From positions 108,350,194 through 108,414,193 of the forward strand of contig OW804096.1 in NCBI GenBank assembly GCA_942159475.1: a stretch of DNA of 64,000 nucleotides. The letters run 5' to 3'. A program made the translations under genes and the position numbers. The notes under the pieces are model-generated. The model worked only from the letters and a program-made list of their open reading frames with translations, made no database searches and had not been told where the DNA came from. Numbering within the stretch: position 1 is the stretch's first letter; the number at the start of each line of letters is the position of its first letter. The DNA comes from Sthenelais limicola. Lineage: Eukaryota; Annelida; Polychaeta; Phyllodocida; Sigalionidae. This document shows, in pieces, positions 12,203 to 22,683 of the stretch.

Positions 12203-12485
12203 GGGGGTAAATTGGACCTAGGTCAAATATACCCCCAGTTTGTTGGACCTATAATAGCTATATTGGGATAAAATTGGATCTTGGTCAAATATACCCCTGG
12301 TACCCCCAAGTTTGCTGGACCTGGTTTGATATACTGGGGGTACATTTGACCTAGGTCAAATATACCCCTAGTTTGTTGAACCTAGCATAATATACTGGGG
12401 GTACATTGCACCTAGGTCAAATATACCCCCAGTTTGTTGGACCTGTCAATATACTGGGAATATATTGGACCTAGGTCAAATACAG
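12203..12485. repeat. Right minisatellite, about 4.5 units of 60-70 bp
   Basis: Units start at about 12203, 12265, 12336, 12397 and 12456. Each begins GGG(G/A)(G/A)TA, passes through ACCTAGGTCAAATATACCCC and ends near TTGTTGGACCT...ATATACT; the last is truncated. Unit two is longer and more diverged. The unit centre is a palindrome, perfect in unit three (ATTTGACCTAGGTCAAAT). Confidence 0.9.
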
Positions 12486-15400
12486 GTTCACCCATATATG
12501 CAGGTGATCAACGGTATATCTTTAAAGCAGGCATCCTTTACAGAATAGAAGAAATAACTATCAATTGATAACATTTTAGTTTGCTTTCTATTCCTCTGGT
12601 TTGTTATAATTGGCAAGAATAGATGCTCTAACCGCTGGTTTCTATTACCCGGGCATAGAGAATGGGCGATCACGTGGTTAGTGGTGGCCAATCACGTAGC
12701 CTAGATTCATAGAATTACACCACGGTGTTGAATACGGATGAACTAGATCCATAGCATCCATTAAAAAATATATCCAATATGATAAATGCTCACGTTGCCT
12801 TATCATTATACTATTTATACTAAGCCATTGAGCGAGAGCTGGATGTGGCACTGGTATTAGAAAGTTGCGTTGATCATTAGCTGAATGAAGGCTTTTCGCT
12901 GGCGTTCTGGGGGTTGAGTTTTTGGTTTGATTGATGCGACTGGTTCCAATTCTGACGACGCACTGTCTGTGCAACTAGTGATAATTGTTGCATTAGAGAA
13001 CAAAAACATATTGATATTTATTTCACATCAGATTCATTTTCCCTCATAAACGCTGCTTTTCGTTGAACTTTTTTTCTCGAATTATTACCGCTGTACCACC
13101 TTTCCACATATAACATTTCGTAGCGACTTTTAATCAACCTGGAAGTTTCTATTCATTTCTTTCCCGTGTACGACTGTCTTATATTTGATTTCGGAAACCC
13201 TAGGTATCCCTAGGGTAGATCAAGTTTTCATTTAGAATTACTCTACATTAACTAAGTTAAAAATAACTGCTGAATCGGAGGCGCAGTCGTTTTTCTGGGA
13301 TTTAATATTTCGTGATTTGAAAGTGAGGATCGGATTCATGCATTTGAGTCATTTACCCGACAGATGTTTTTTTATTCTAAAATTCATGGTCAATAATGCA
13401 CAAACCCTTGCGGCAATCGTAAAATCACCCCATGATCTAATAAGAGTTTGCTATTGGAACCTACCTGGGCTCTTCCGGGGCCAAAAAAAGGAAGTAGACT
13501 TTGATACATAGGCCGGAAAATCCCAGCTGCAATCGTTAGTCATAATATAACTTTGTATTGCTTTCTAATCTATCATATGATTATTTTTATCATCCGGAAT
13601 CGGTAATTATCATATTTTTTGTCATTAACAGAGGGGCACGGCTTTTAATTATTATCATTAGATGTTAAAGTCTTGTATTTTGGGATAATATAGGACGTAC
13701 GGGAAGCTCCTTGACAGACGTCAAGATGATCATCAATATGGCTCATATTTCTATTATCAGACGTCAGTTTCTTCGCAGATAACTAAAGATTTTAAAGAAA
13801 AATCGGGAAAGTCATATATAGTCCTGATAAGTTGGATTAAACTCAAGAGGTCATCTCAACTTATACATTCGGGAACCCTGATGAATGAAACCAGGAAACC
13901 CAAGTCGCCAATTCTGCATTGATTCGTTGTAATTCCTGGCTTGTATCTGTGAGTAGCCTGCCTTGTAAGGCAGAGTAACAGCGAATTTCGTGCGAAAGAC
14001 AGAGTAGTAATGTCAGTATAATGAACAGCCACTACTTTTCCTAAGACCAACAAGTATAAACATTCCAGATTCCTTATTTTCTTAGATTCCAAAATTGCCT
14101 AAATGAACCAACATTTTCTGAGGATTTTATGTGGCTGGACTGTAAAGGGCGAAACAGAGTGGCAGGAAAAACCCCATTTACCATTTTTACACAAAGAGAA
14201 TTCAGGGAGCGATGAAAGGAATGTACTTCTTGGGGAAATAAATCTGTGGATCTGGAAGTTATTGATGCAGTCCTCCTCGATTCAGGATGATATTAACGTA
14301 GTGGACAATTGCGTTCTGGAAAGACGATGGGATAAGTCTTCGCCCCGGGTATCCGGATTCGAGATTATAGTCCAACGTTGTATTTCTCAAGTCTTGGTCA
14401 TTACACGGTGGAGAGAGTTACCCCATGTACACACAGGAACCTGTTCAAGAAGAAGAATAAATATAATGAGGTTATGCAATGCTACGTAATGTATCATAAA
14501 AATTACTGGTTACTCACTTCACCCAGCTTCTTTTTACCTCGTCCACTCACCATTCTTCCCGTGTGTGACACGCTCAGACACTTTTGTGCATTTATAAGGC
14601 ATTGTGCCCATACAACGATCGTACGGGAATGAGGTATCATAATGGTATATATTATAGGAAATATCAATTACTTATGCACACCCCGTGCATCCATTGTATT
14701 ATGTCATATACACAGGTCTAGTGTTACCGTCTGTCGTTGTTTTACAAGAATCGACAGATATCCATCAATGAAGGGAAAATCAGCTCAAATACTTTTCGAT
14801 CACATTGTGTTTAATGGCAATTAAATATTCTTGAAATGAAATGCTGTATCTGTCTGTATATTGATGGGTGTAAATGATATACGACCACATTACTTTGCTT
14901 TGGAAATGCCAACCCGAAACAATGCCTTGACAGTTTCTGTCTGTCTGTGACTAGTCTTGTTTTTAGAAACAACACTATACTTCTTGCTGACTACGTACCT
15001 TTAGAAAGGTCAGTAAGATTTGACATTTCGCCTTAGGTTTTTGAAGTGACATCCCCCAAAGTTTCTCTTTTACCCCCGTATTGCGGTATTAGTCTTGTAT
15101 CTTACGCTAAGGAAACCACTACAATTACGTGGCTAATGGATGTGAACACACCAGTATTATTGAGACTTGGTATTGCTCGGTCCCATTCCTGTCGATATGG
15201 ATATAGATAGCGAATTTTACACACTTGGAATGGCGTTTATACATATCCTTGAACCAAATACAACAAGGCATTGTCAGCGATACTCACAGGTTTGGACATA
15301 ATACACCGATTATGTTAATTCTTCCTCTTATCTCCCAAAGGATGCAGACCTGTTCATTTTGCAGCCTATATTAATCTATTTCTTCATAAAGAGATTGATT

Positions 15401-16803
15401 AACACAGGATCTTTTATCACAGTCATCCTCCTGGCAGTGCATAGCCTTCAGATACACTGGGGTGTTTACCAAGGCTCCCACGAGTGCGTCATGACGCCAT
15501 TGCCTTCATCAGAATAAATAACGTCGAGAATAAGAGTAGGGATAGACATCGCCCAACGCCTTTATGTTCTCCACATTCTAGAGTTGAGAGTTGAGTTGAG
15601 ATAGTCCCCCCAAACTGAGGGAAAGCCTCTCACTCCAAATGCAAAATGTCATTAAAATCCCATAAGGATGCCTATTCTACTATATAAGGCTGGGGGAGCC
15701 ATTAGTACAGTAGGCGTCCAATCACTGACATACCATATTTATCTGATCTGAGAGGCTGTCCAGACTGTCCAACCTACATAGTGACAAAGAATAAAACACA
15801 CTTCAACATGAATGAATCATGATATATGAGTTGAAAACAAGAATCAGTTACAGCTAGTACAAATTCTCCGAAGAAATCGGTCTTAGAAGTTGTATTTTAT
15901 TGCAATCAAACTCCCATTAAGAGCGTCTTCAAAAGGGCAATTAAAGCTGCATTCTCAGCTATTGCGAGAAAACAAATCTTACCAAATCGACTCAAATTAT
16001 GACTTATAAGATTGAATTAATCAATACTCTGCTGTTGTTCTATGTTTATACAAGAATTTTAAGGGTAATTGCCGAGAGAAAACTGCCACCAGTGAGCGAT
16101 AATAAGTGAAGTCACCATAGGAAGAGATTTGGGCGGGTCCTCCAAATACAAAAGAAGACATGTAGCAAAAACTACCGGACCAAAATCCTCCCAATTTTAG
16201 TCAAATGACCTTTAGATGGGTTGGAAAAGAATAGAACAAATTGTAGAAAATATTTAGATTTTGACCGACGTTAACTGAGAGGTGCAGCTTTAAAGACCTG
16301 TTATTTCCTCATTGACGGTATCATGAGTATTGGTTCATATAAAACAACCAAGGCAAAAAGCATACATAGTTTCTGCGTCCCCGCATGAATAGGAATTTTA
16401 GCAAAACTTGGCACTGAATGAAAACTTCCTCTGCCGTAAATCGGAGTGATAATACAAAAGAATAATACTTTGAAGTTCATTGCATGGGGGCAAAATTAAG
16501 CGAGTTTCCATGCAGCGTTCCTCCATGAATGGAGTGTGTATTGATCACACTGCGCAATACAAAAACGCAAAATACTGCTCCTTTGAGGCGGTAAAGCTTA
16601 ACCAGGACATTTCAAGTGAGATAATAGACTTTCTGCACCTTATATATTATAGAACAGAACGGGCGTCCTATCTACGACCAATGAAGTTCTTCTTTTTACA
16701 CCTGACAGTATAAACCAATAAAAAAAACCAGTGCCAATCGGGTGATGGGTCATCCCTCGTATAGCGTGTGAGAAACTTGGTGGAAGCCACACGCACGACT
16801 TAC
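12486..16803. other. Non-coding background
   Basis: Open frames up to 128 codons (14103-14489) occur, but they overlap frames on the same or opposite strand and look like nothing known. Small features: a CCCTAGG...CCCTAGGG palindrome at about 13198-13215, two GACGTC words at about 13718 and 13760, TCTG repeats at about 14935, and TTGAG/GAGTTGAGAG repeats at about 15580-15602. No gene is supported. Confidence 0.55.
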
Positions 16804-16943
16804 GAGGACACCAGAATTCTGGCAACGCGTGACTAGAAGCGAGCAGAGGTTCAGAACCTCTGTCTAACGAGGGTTCAACCAAGCATGTGAGACACGCCCG
16901 GAATCTTATAGGCCATTCACAGTTGAGAACCCTGCCTGTTTCA
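16804..16943 (-). CDS. Weak candidate exon over a palindrome-rich patch
   Basis: On the minus strand the acceptor TATCAGCAG is followed by an open frame of about 46 codons ending at a donor, TCCTC|GTAAGT, whose intron side is consensus but whose exon side is not. The peptide (contains NCEWPIRFRACLTCLVEP) is not recognised. The same bases hold two perfect palindromes, which argues that the open frame may be accidental or lie in an old repeat. Confidence 0.15.
16811..16862. repeat. Two neighbouring perfect palindromes
   Basis: CCAGAATTCTGG at 16811-16822 is a perfect 12-bp palindrome. CAGAGGTTC-A-GAACCTCTG at 16844-16862 is a perfect 9-bp inverted repeat around one base. A GGGTTCAACC word follows at about 16870, which recalls a Pol III B box but has no matching A box that I can place upstream. 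Confidence 0.8.
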
Positions 16944-19900
16944 CTGCTGATACTGATACAATAAGATCTTTCCCGCAAGGAATCTAATAATCGAAGCTAT
17001 AACACATCTTTATATATATTTACATGTAAGGATCCATTAACCCCAAGAGTAAAGTACAATTAGTCTATAAATATTACATCGGCATGAAACCCTATCTTAT
17101 ATTGTTCAGGGATGCTGGAGAGTCCCTAGTCTAGAAATAGGTGATTATTCGAGCGTGTGCTGATTCCTATTCAAGTCCTGCTAATACGCACGGCCCAATA
17201 TGTTTTTGTTCGTAAATTTCACACAGTATCGATCGATGGCTGCATCTTTATCGGGGAAGCTCATCAGCCTCCAATAGAACTATTCTGTCAGTGATTGTGA
17301 TTTATGTGATTTCATTAAGATCATGACAATACTTTTCAAAATTGCACTGTGAATAGATGGGACCGTTCTTATGCATCTTGGTCGAGATTTAATTTGTAAT
17401 TTCAAAATTGGTCAGGTCTCATCGCCTACATATTCGAGTCGAGGCAGTTGGGATCTCTCTGTCTCTCTGTCCCTGCCCCTGTCTCTCTATAAATGGCCGA
17501 GAGAGTAAATGGAGATAAAACCGGATTTACATCAGATATGGCTATGTGGTTCACCATCGTATGAAACATCAACAGATTTTTAGTCGTATCTAGTCGATGT
17601 AATCCCATGTTAGAGTTAGTGGTTGACTCTGGATGCGACCCACGACTCTACTGACTGGAGTTATAATTATTTCTACTAGCATTCCCCAATACATGTCAAA
17701 ATGGATTAGGCGGATAGTACATTATACCGGCTTGCTTCAACATCGCTACATTCCAGCAGGGTATCATGGTCTAGGCAAGTAGAAAAGTAGAAAGATGTCA
17801 TATATAGTTCCATATGAACACATATATTCATGATTGTAGGAGCTAGAAAAAACCGACACCTTGTCAACCAATAGTATTCAATGTATTCCCAACTATAGAG
17901 AGGTCTTATGTGGTTCCCATGTCGATGAGCCAGAAAATCTTGCTGGAGTGTCCATGAATACACGACTGGTGCATTCCCTGAAATTGTATATATATTACAT
18001 CGCCCGGCAAACCCCAAGGACTGTGCATATGAGTAAATTTATACAAGTGATGGAACCTGCTGGCAAATGCGTGTGTACAGTAGGCAAGGCAACTAACTAA
18101 AACCAATGCCTGAGGACTCGGTTCAATCTACTGGCTACTGGGTCGCTGGGGATTTGATCAAGAAACGTGGTCCGAATAATGAAAGTCTTCCTTTGCCTAT
18201 ACATGGCAACCGATGACGCAGCAATATCATGGCCAGTAGTTCTGAAAGTAGCCACCAATCAGATTAAAATTAAGGCGAAGGTAAAATTGCTCTTAAAACT
18301 TTGGACTTGTGATAATTGAGTGAAACATGAGTCCTTGCTTGAGACGACGGGAGAATTTACGTTTAAAAGCGAAAGCCTTCAGGACGGTAGCGGGACATTA
18401 CTCAATGTGTTACTTGTCTAAAAAGGGAATAAAAATGGTCTGTGTTGGTTTCCTTTGAGGTCGTTCTTGCCAGGCCGTCATTCTAAGAGGTCGGGTAAAA
18501 TGAATGAGGAAGGGAAACAAAGGTACTTGGCAATGTCACGTTAAAATTAGAACATTAGTACGCGCAACTGTGGGACATTTTCGTGATTTTTTCAGTTGCA
18601 GATTGTAGACAATGGTGACACTGCTAAAACTGCTATCACTTATCTGACATTTATGTTTTATGCCTGGACATAATGCCACTTAATTGAGTAGACATTGACA
18701 ATTGCTGGAAACAAAAGGAGTCAATCGAATCAATGCTCTCATCCCATATTATTTCGTCCTGTAAACGTGAGGAGATGGTAAATTACAAAGATGGAATCTA
18801 ATTCCTTGCAACTTGAATATAATGGTAGGTATATTCGTTATTCCAATAGCTTCAACAGACAGAGGCGAAGGTCGCGTTCTGCCGCTATTTTCTCACCATT
18901 GATTTCAAGGGTAGCAGTTTCTATTGTTGAAATGCCTATTTCTGACCAACAAGACAATTGTACTTGTAGACGTACCTTTTGACAGTGCGCGCATAGGAAT
19001 CAATATATTATGGCTTCTGAAGCTGAATAGCTTGTGACTTTTCAAACACCCTCGAGAATTTAACAGTTGTTACTGAAAAGGCTTTGGACATTGTGCGCTT
19101 GAATTGCGTCAATAAAGGTCCTGGCCGTATGCGTATCTCTTCACGTAACCAAAAGGCCGGAGGTGAACAATTATTGTATTAACATATTGAAAGGGCTCCA
19201 TTTATTATTCAAACACGCCGAAGGTTGCGAATTCTTCCATTCTCCGTTGTATTGTTGCTACTAGGGAAAGGGCAATGTATATTAGCACCCCTATGTGTCT
19301 TTCAATAAGAAAATCATGGCAGCATAGGAATACATGCTAATGGTATGTAGGAGTCCGGTAGGATGTTTGCTTTCCCGCCCAAATAGCTTCAGGCGTCGGG
19401 ACGGTATTTTCATGGTGATCATTATTGATTTACCCCATAATTTGGCACGTTCCCATCGAGCGCTATGGCCAGGTATGCAATATTGTGTAATAGAGATCTC
19501 GTAACAAGTTTAACTTAGTGTAAGGGAGAACTGGACACCATCGGAAATTTATGTGCATTACCGATGGGCTGCTAACAATTGCGTGTGATTGGGTGGGGGT
19601 AGGCTACGTAGCTGATGGAAGAAGAAAGAGGAGATGGATACGGGGCTCCAGTATCAGAAAGGAAACAGATATAGATTGGAAATGTGAACCAGATAATTAA
19701 AATGAAGATCCATGCATTCGGGTGTGTTTCTAAACATCTGATATGAACTATATATGTGTTTAAATATTTCTATTGGCCGTTCATTTAACAAATTATCAAA
19801 TACGCACAGGCAACTATAATAATGTAGTTGTTTTCATGCGTTTCATATATAATATTAACATAGTATATTATATATTTATACGTGTAAGTGTAGAAAATGC

Positions 19901-19984
19901 AATTAGGAATAAAGGATCTAGCTCCAAGGGATTAGAAGCCTGACAGTTTTAGCCAAAGGATATTTGCAACCACAAGTTATATAA
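16944..19984. other. Non-coding background
   Basis: A pyrimidine run of CTCTCTGTC words lies at about 17455-17490. A plus-strand acceptor (GTGATTTTTTCAG) ends at 18595 and leads into 25 open codons (starts LQIVDNGDTAKT) ending in TAA at 18671-18673. On the other strand an acceptor (TCCTTTTGTTTCCAG) sits at about 18708. The two are mutually exclusive as parts of one gene and neither has a good donor. From 19740 to 19900 the sequence is very rich in A and T. Confidence 0.5.
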
Positions 19985-20325
19985 GGGAAAAAATAGGTGT
20001 GTTTCCTATTTACCGCCCCCCCCCCCCCCCCCTACCTAGAAAACCTTTCCCTACCTAAAACAAATTTTGACCATACCTGATTTATTTTCACCATAACTTA
20101 CTTTGGGGGGATTTTTCGACAAAAAAGCTAATAAAATCAGGAAAACAGGTTTTCCTAACCCGGAACTGTCAAAAAGCACATTTCCCTTGTTTAAAACAAC
20201 TATTGTTATAAAATAGACATTTTTTTTCAGTTCCTGGGAGGTGGTTTCCTAAAGAAAAAAAAAGTAACCACCCCCCTACCTAGCTTTCAGCCAGATAAAT
20301 CGGAAACACACCTATTTTTTCCCCC
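19985..20325. mobile_element. Complete PIF/Harbinger-like MITE
   Basis: The ends are terminal inverted repeats: the left end starts GGGAAAAAATAGGTGTGTTT, and the right end read in reverse starts with five G and then AAAAAATAGGTGTGT. Homology extends about 28 bp with few mismatches. TAA flanks both ends directly (19982-19984 and 20326-20328), matching the 3-bp TAA/TTA target duplication typical of PIF/Harbinger elements. The interior is non-coding, carries repeated CCTACCTAG words and a run of 17 C. At 341 bp with no transposase it is a non-autonomous MITE that would need transposase supplied from elsewhere. Confidence 0.85.
20016..20032. repeat. C17 homopolymer inside the MITE
   Basis: Seventeen C in a row lie within the left part of the MITE. 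A shorter run of six C before TACCTAG near 20272 is the equivalent unexpanded word. Such runs are length-variable and error-prone in sequencing. Confidence 0.95.
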
Positions 20326-21049
20326 TAAACATAGTACCAAATTAATTGTCAACTTAGTGTGTCTCTCTAAATATTTCATTTCTATGTAAGTGGTGGTAAA
20401 ATATTCCCTGACTAGTGTATGGTATTTGATAGACACGCGATAATAACTTACGATGAACAAGTTGCTGGCAAGACACCAACAGGGTAGCCAGCGTTCAACT
20501 GCCTAATTATGATGTCAATGATCTGGCAACTGTCCGCAACCATACTGTCTGATGCAATTGTGCATTGTGTAACATCGTGTTGGCCATATGTTCATCGATG
20601 TTCCTCGGGACCTGGTTAAGAGATACCATATATGTTGCACACACCATGTAGTATTACACAAGAACTTTTGTCACGAACAACTCACTCCTGGATACTGTAC
20701 CGAAACAGTCTAGATATATTATATCCCCCAGCCATTCACACTACCATGAGTATTGATGCCAACGAATATTTTTATCAAGTACATTGTCCCTGCATATATA
20801 TATACCATTTCATTACATTCATCATCTAGCACATGTTATACATAGTGCAATAATGTTATTATTTTATAGTTAAACAGACTATCAAATATCCATATATGAA
20901 TAAATATGCTTCTAATTGCATTCATGATGCACAAATTTAGATGCCTTTCGGCAAAACTTGTGACAATTAATGATATATTATACGCATGCACTCTTAGAAA
21001 AGTTTCTCCTTCAATGACATTTACATTTATTCCCTGGCTAGTTTACTAA

Positions 21050-21077
21050 ATAACCAATTTTTATCTTTCAGGTAAGT
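21050..21077 (+). other. Recursive-splice-like site (zero-length exon)
   Basis: The pyrimidine-rich TTTTTATCTTTCAG is joined directly to GTAAGTCA, so a consensus 3' splice site is followed at once by a consensus 5' splice site (junction 21071|21072). This is the known form of ratcheting sites in long Drosophila and vertebrate introns. Whether it is used here cannot be told from sequence. Confidence 0.35.
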
Positions 21078-22292
21078 CAATCCCTGCATAGTATTTACCA
21101 AATGAAGGCATGTTCATCGCGATATCATGTGCTATGTGCATACCAAGTAAGTACTTAGATGGAATGCACTGAGTGGTTGTTCTGAGCTAGTGTATCAGTT
21201 GAGGAGTGTAAATGTATGTATCATCATGAGTGGCAAAGCCACGACCGATGACTAGCCACGAGTTTGTATTCCATTCGTATATCACAACTACCATGTTTAA
21301 ATGGTGAAAATACCTTGTGTGATCGTTCCCCTGACATTGTTTACATGAAACTACGAAATTAACGCCTTTGTGTCGCATGTCACTCTGCAGAAATCATGTG
21401 TGGGATTTCCATAACAAAATGCATAGTGCGGATGTGTTAGCTGCAGAGTTAATTACAAGCTATGTTGTGATATGAAATATGAAACGCCATCAACTGATAT
21501 TTAACATTTATTTCGAAGGATTTTTTCTCTCTCAACATTCCATCGGAGATACAGATTAAGTTGTTATTTATTGTGAATGTACAATAAGAATGAAACATCA
21601 TTTGCTTTTTTATCACTTTACCAAAGCCAAATTAAGCATTGTCAATCTAATTTCACGCTCAAGAATAGCGGGGTATTCATCAGACAATCGCCATAGTCAG
21701 TCGTACCCAATTCGCCTTTCCTTAAGGCTTTCATTAAAAGGCCGGTGGTGTTGTTTTTCCATTCTGGATTTGAGCCATGGACTCTACAATGATTGATAGA
21801 ACTTTACCATTCCGCAGATCTCTCCATTCTAAATCTCCTCACGGCCAACAAAGGCTATGGCGTTTATTATTTCTCACACGTCTCTAATCGCAGAACTAGT
21901 GGAAGTTGGCGGAGAGGTACTGTTAATCTTGGCAGCACTTCCAAGCCTAGTCTTTGAGGCAAATGCTTAGATGGGTGGTTGACTCTGAGAGAAAAGTGAT
22001 GAAACGGTTATTATGACAAATCATTGTACCTGTGTCTAAAAATATGTAGTATAATCAATATTTGTATCAAATAAATTCTCCTATATAAGTCTCCTACAGC
22101 ATTCAAGCCTACCTACGGATATATATGACTGCAATTTATATATAATTCACGCTAAGGGATCAGTCCCGGAGCAATAAAGGTTTCCCCCTGCAAGTAGCCA
22201 GGTCTGGGTCCATTTGTTCTTTGGTGTCGCTTCTTATAACCGGCTCCTCTCAGACTATTTGAGATGCAAGGCGACACCTGAGGACCCCGCCC

Positions 22293-22316
22293 AACCTAGG
22301 TCAAATATCGATCCCC
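22293..22316. repeat. Stray fragment of the 12-kb minisatellite unit
   Basis: AACCTAGGTCAAATATCG followed by ATCCCC matches the core of the minisatellite unit at 12203-12485 (ACCTAGGTCAAATATACCCC) with one small insertion. It is a single isolated copy about 10 kb away, which suggests dispersal of the sequence and not only local tandem expansion. Confidence 0.5.
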
Positions 22317-22530
22317 TTAATAGGAGTTAAATTGTTCTGACTCACATATATCTGATGGACTCGAGTCACGACACCACAACACTTGGCAGAAACTTAGTCT
22401 GCATTCCTCATCTTATACTTTAGAAAGATCTACATGCAGGTCCATCGCTAGATGTTTTACTAGTTTTACTTGGCTCTTATCTCAAGAAAACGGGGTTGAC
22501 TGGACATAAAAAGTAAAGAGCTTCCTTGAT

Positions 22531-22683
22531 TCATACGGTACTTTCATGGCAGTATTTCTTGCTCAGAAATGAGTGCATGATATTTGATTCTAGTTTCTTA
22601 TTTTGACGACCCAAGCTATTAATGAGATCTAAGATAAATACTTCAGGCCTCCCTGCCCTTAGCCTACCTGAAAAGTCGACCAT
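22531..22683 (-). CDS. Small open frame of 50 codons
   Basis: On the minus strand an ATG at 22683 opens 50 codons to a TGA. The peptide starts MVDFSGRLRAGRPEVFILDL and is basic, with alternating hydrophobic residues; I do not recognise it. The acceptor GTCGACTTTTCAG followed by GTAGGC falls inside the frame at 22668, so the part after it could also be an exon. The length is well within chance expectation, so the case rests on the amino-acid mix alone. Confidence 0.15.
   Translation of the reverse strand: MVDFSGRLRAGRPEVFILDLINSLGRQNKKLESNIMHSFLSKKYCHESTV

Larger units (their letters stand above)
11086..12485. mobile_element. Composite repeat element with minisatellite ends
   Basis: The two borders share the same sequence vocabulary (ACCTAGGTC, TATACCCCC, GGGGGTA) and enclose about 1 kb that lacks it. 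Inside are an inverted repeat of about 40 bp (11410-11449 with 11775-11818) and a segment ending in TTGAA repeats (about 11870-12060). Terminal arrays of short repeats around a unique core are known from foldback elements and some Helitron-like elements, but no transposase, Helitron terminal motif or target duplication is visible. It could instead be two minisatellites that expanded independently from one seed, with a retroelement fragment between them. Confidence 0.45.
20326..22530. other. Non-coding background with one recursive-splice-like site
   Basis: A+T-rich sequence with short frames only. The notable signal is the acceptor-donor junction at 21071|21072, listed separately; a second GTAAGT lies at 21146. 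The segment 22140-22330 is richer in G+C, and its right end carries a fragment of the minisatellite found at 11-12 kb. I recognise no gene. Confidence 0.55.
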
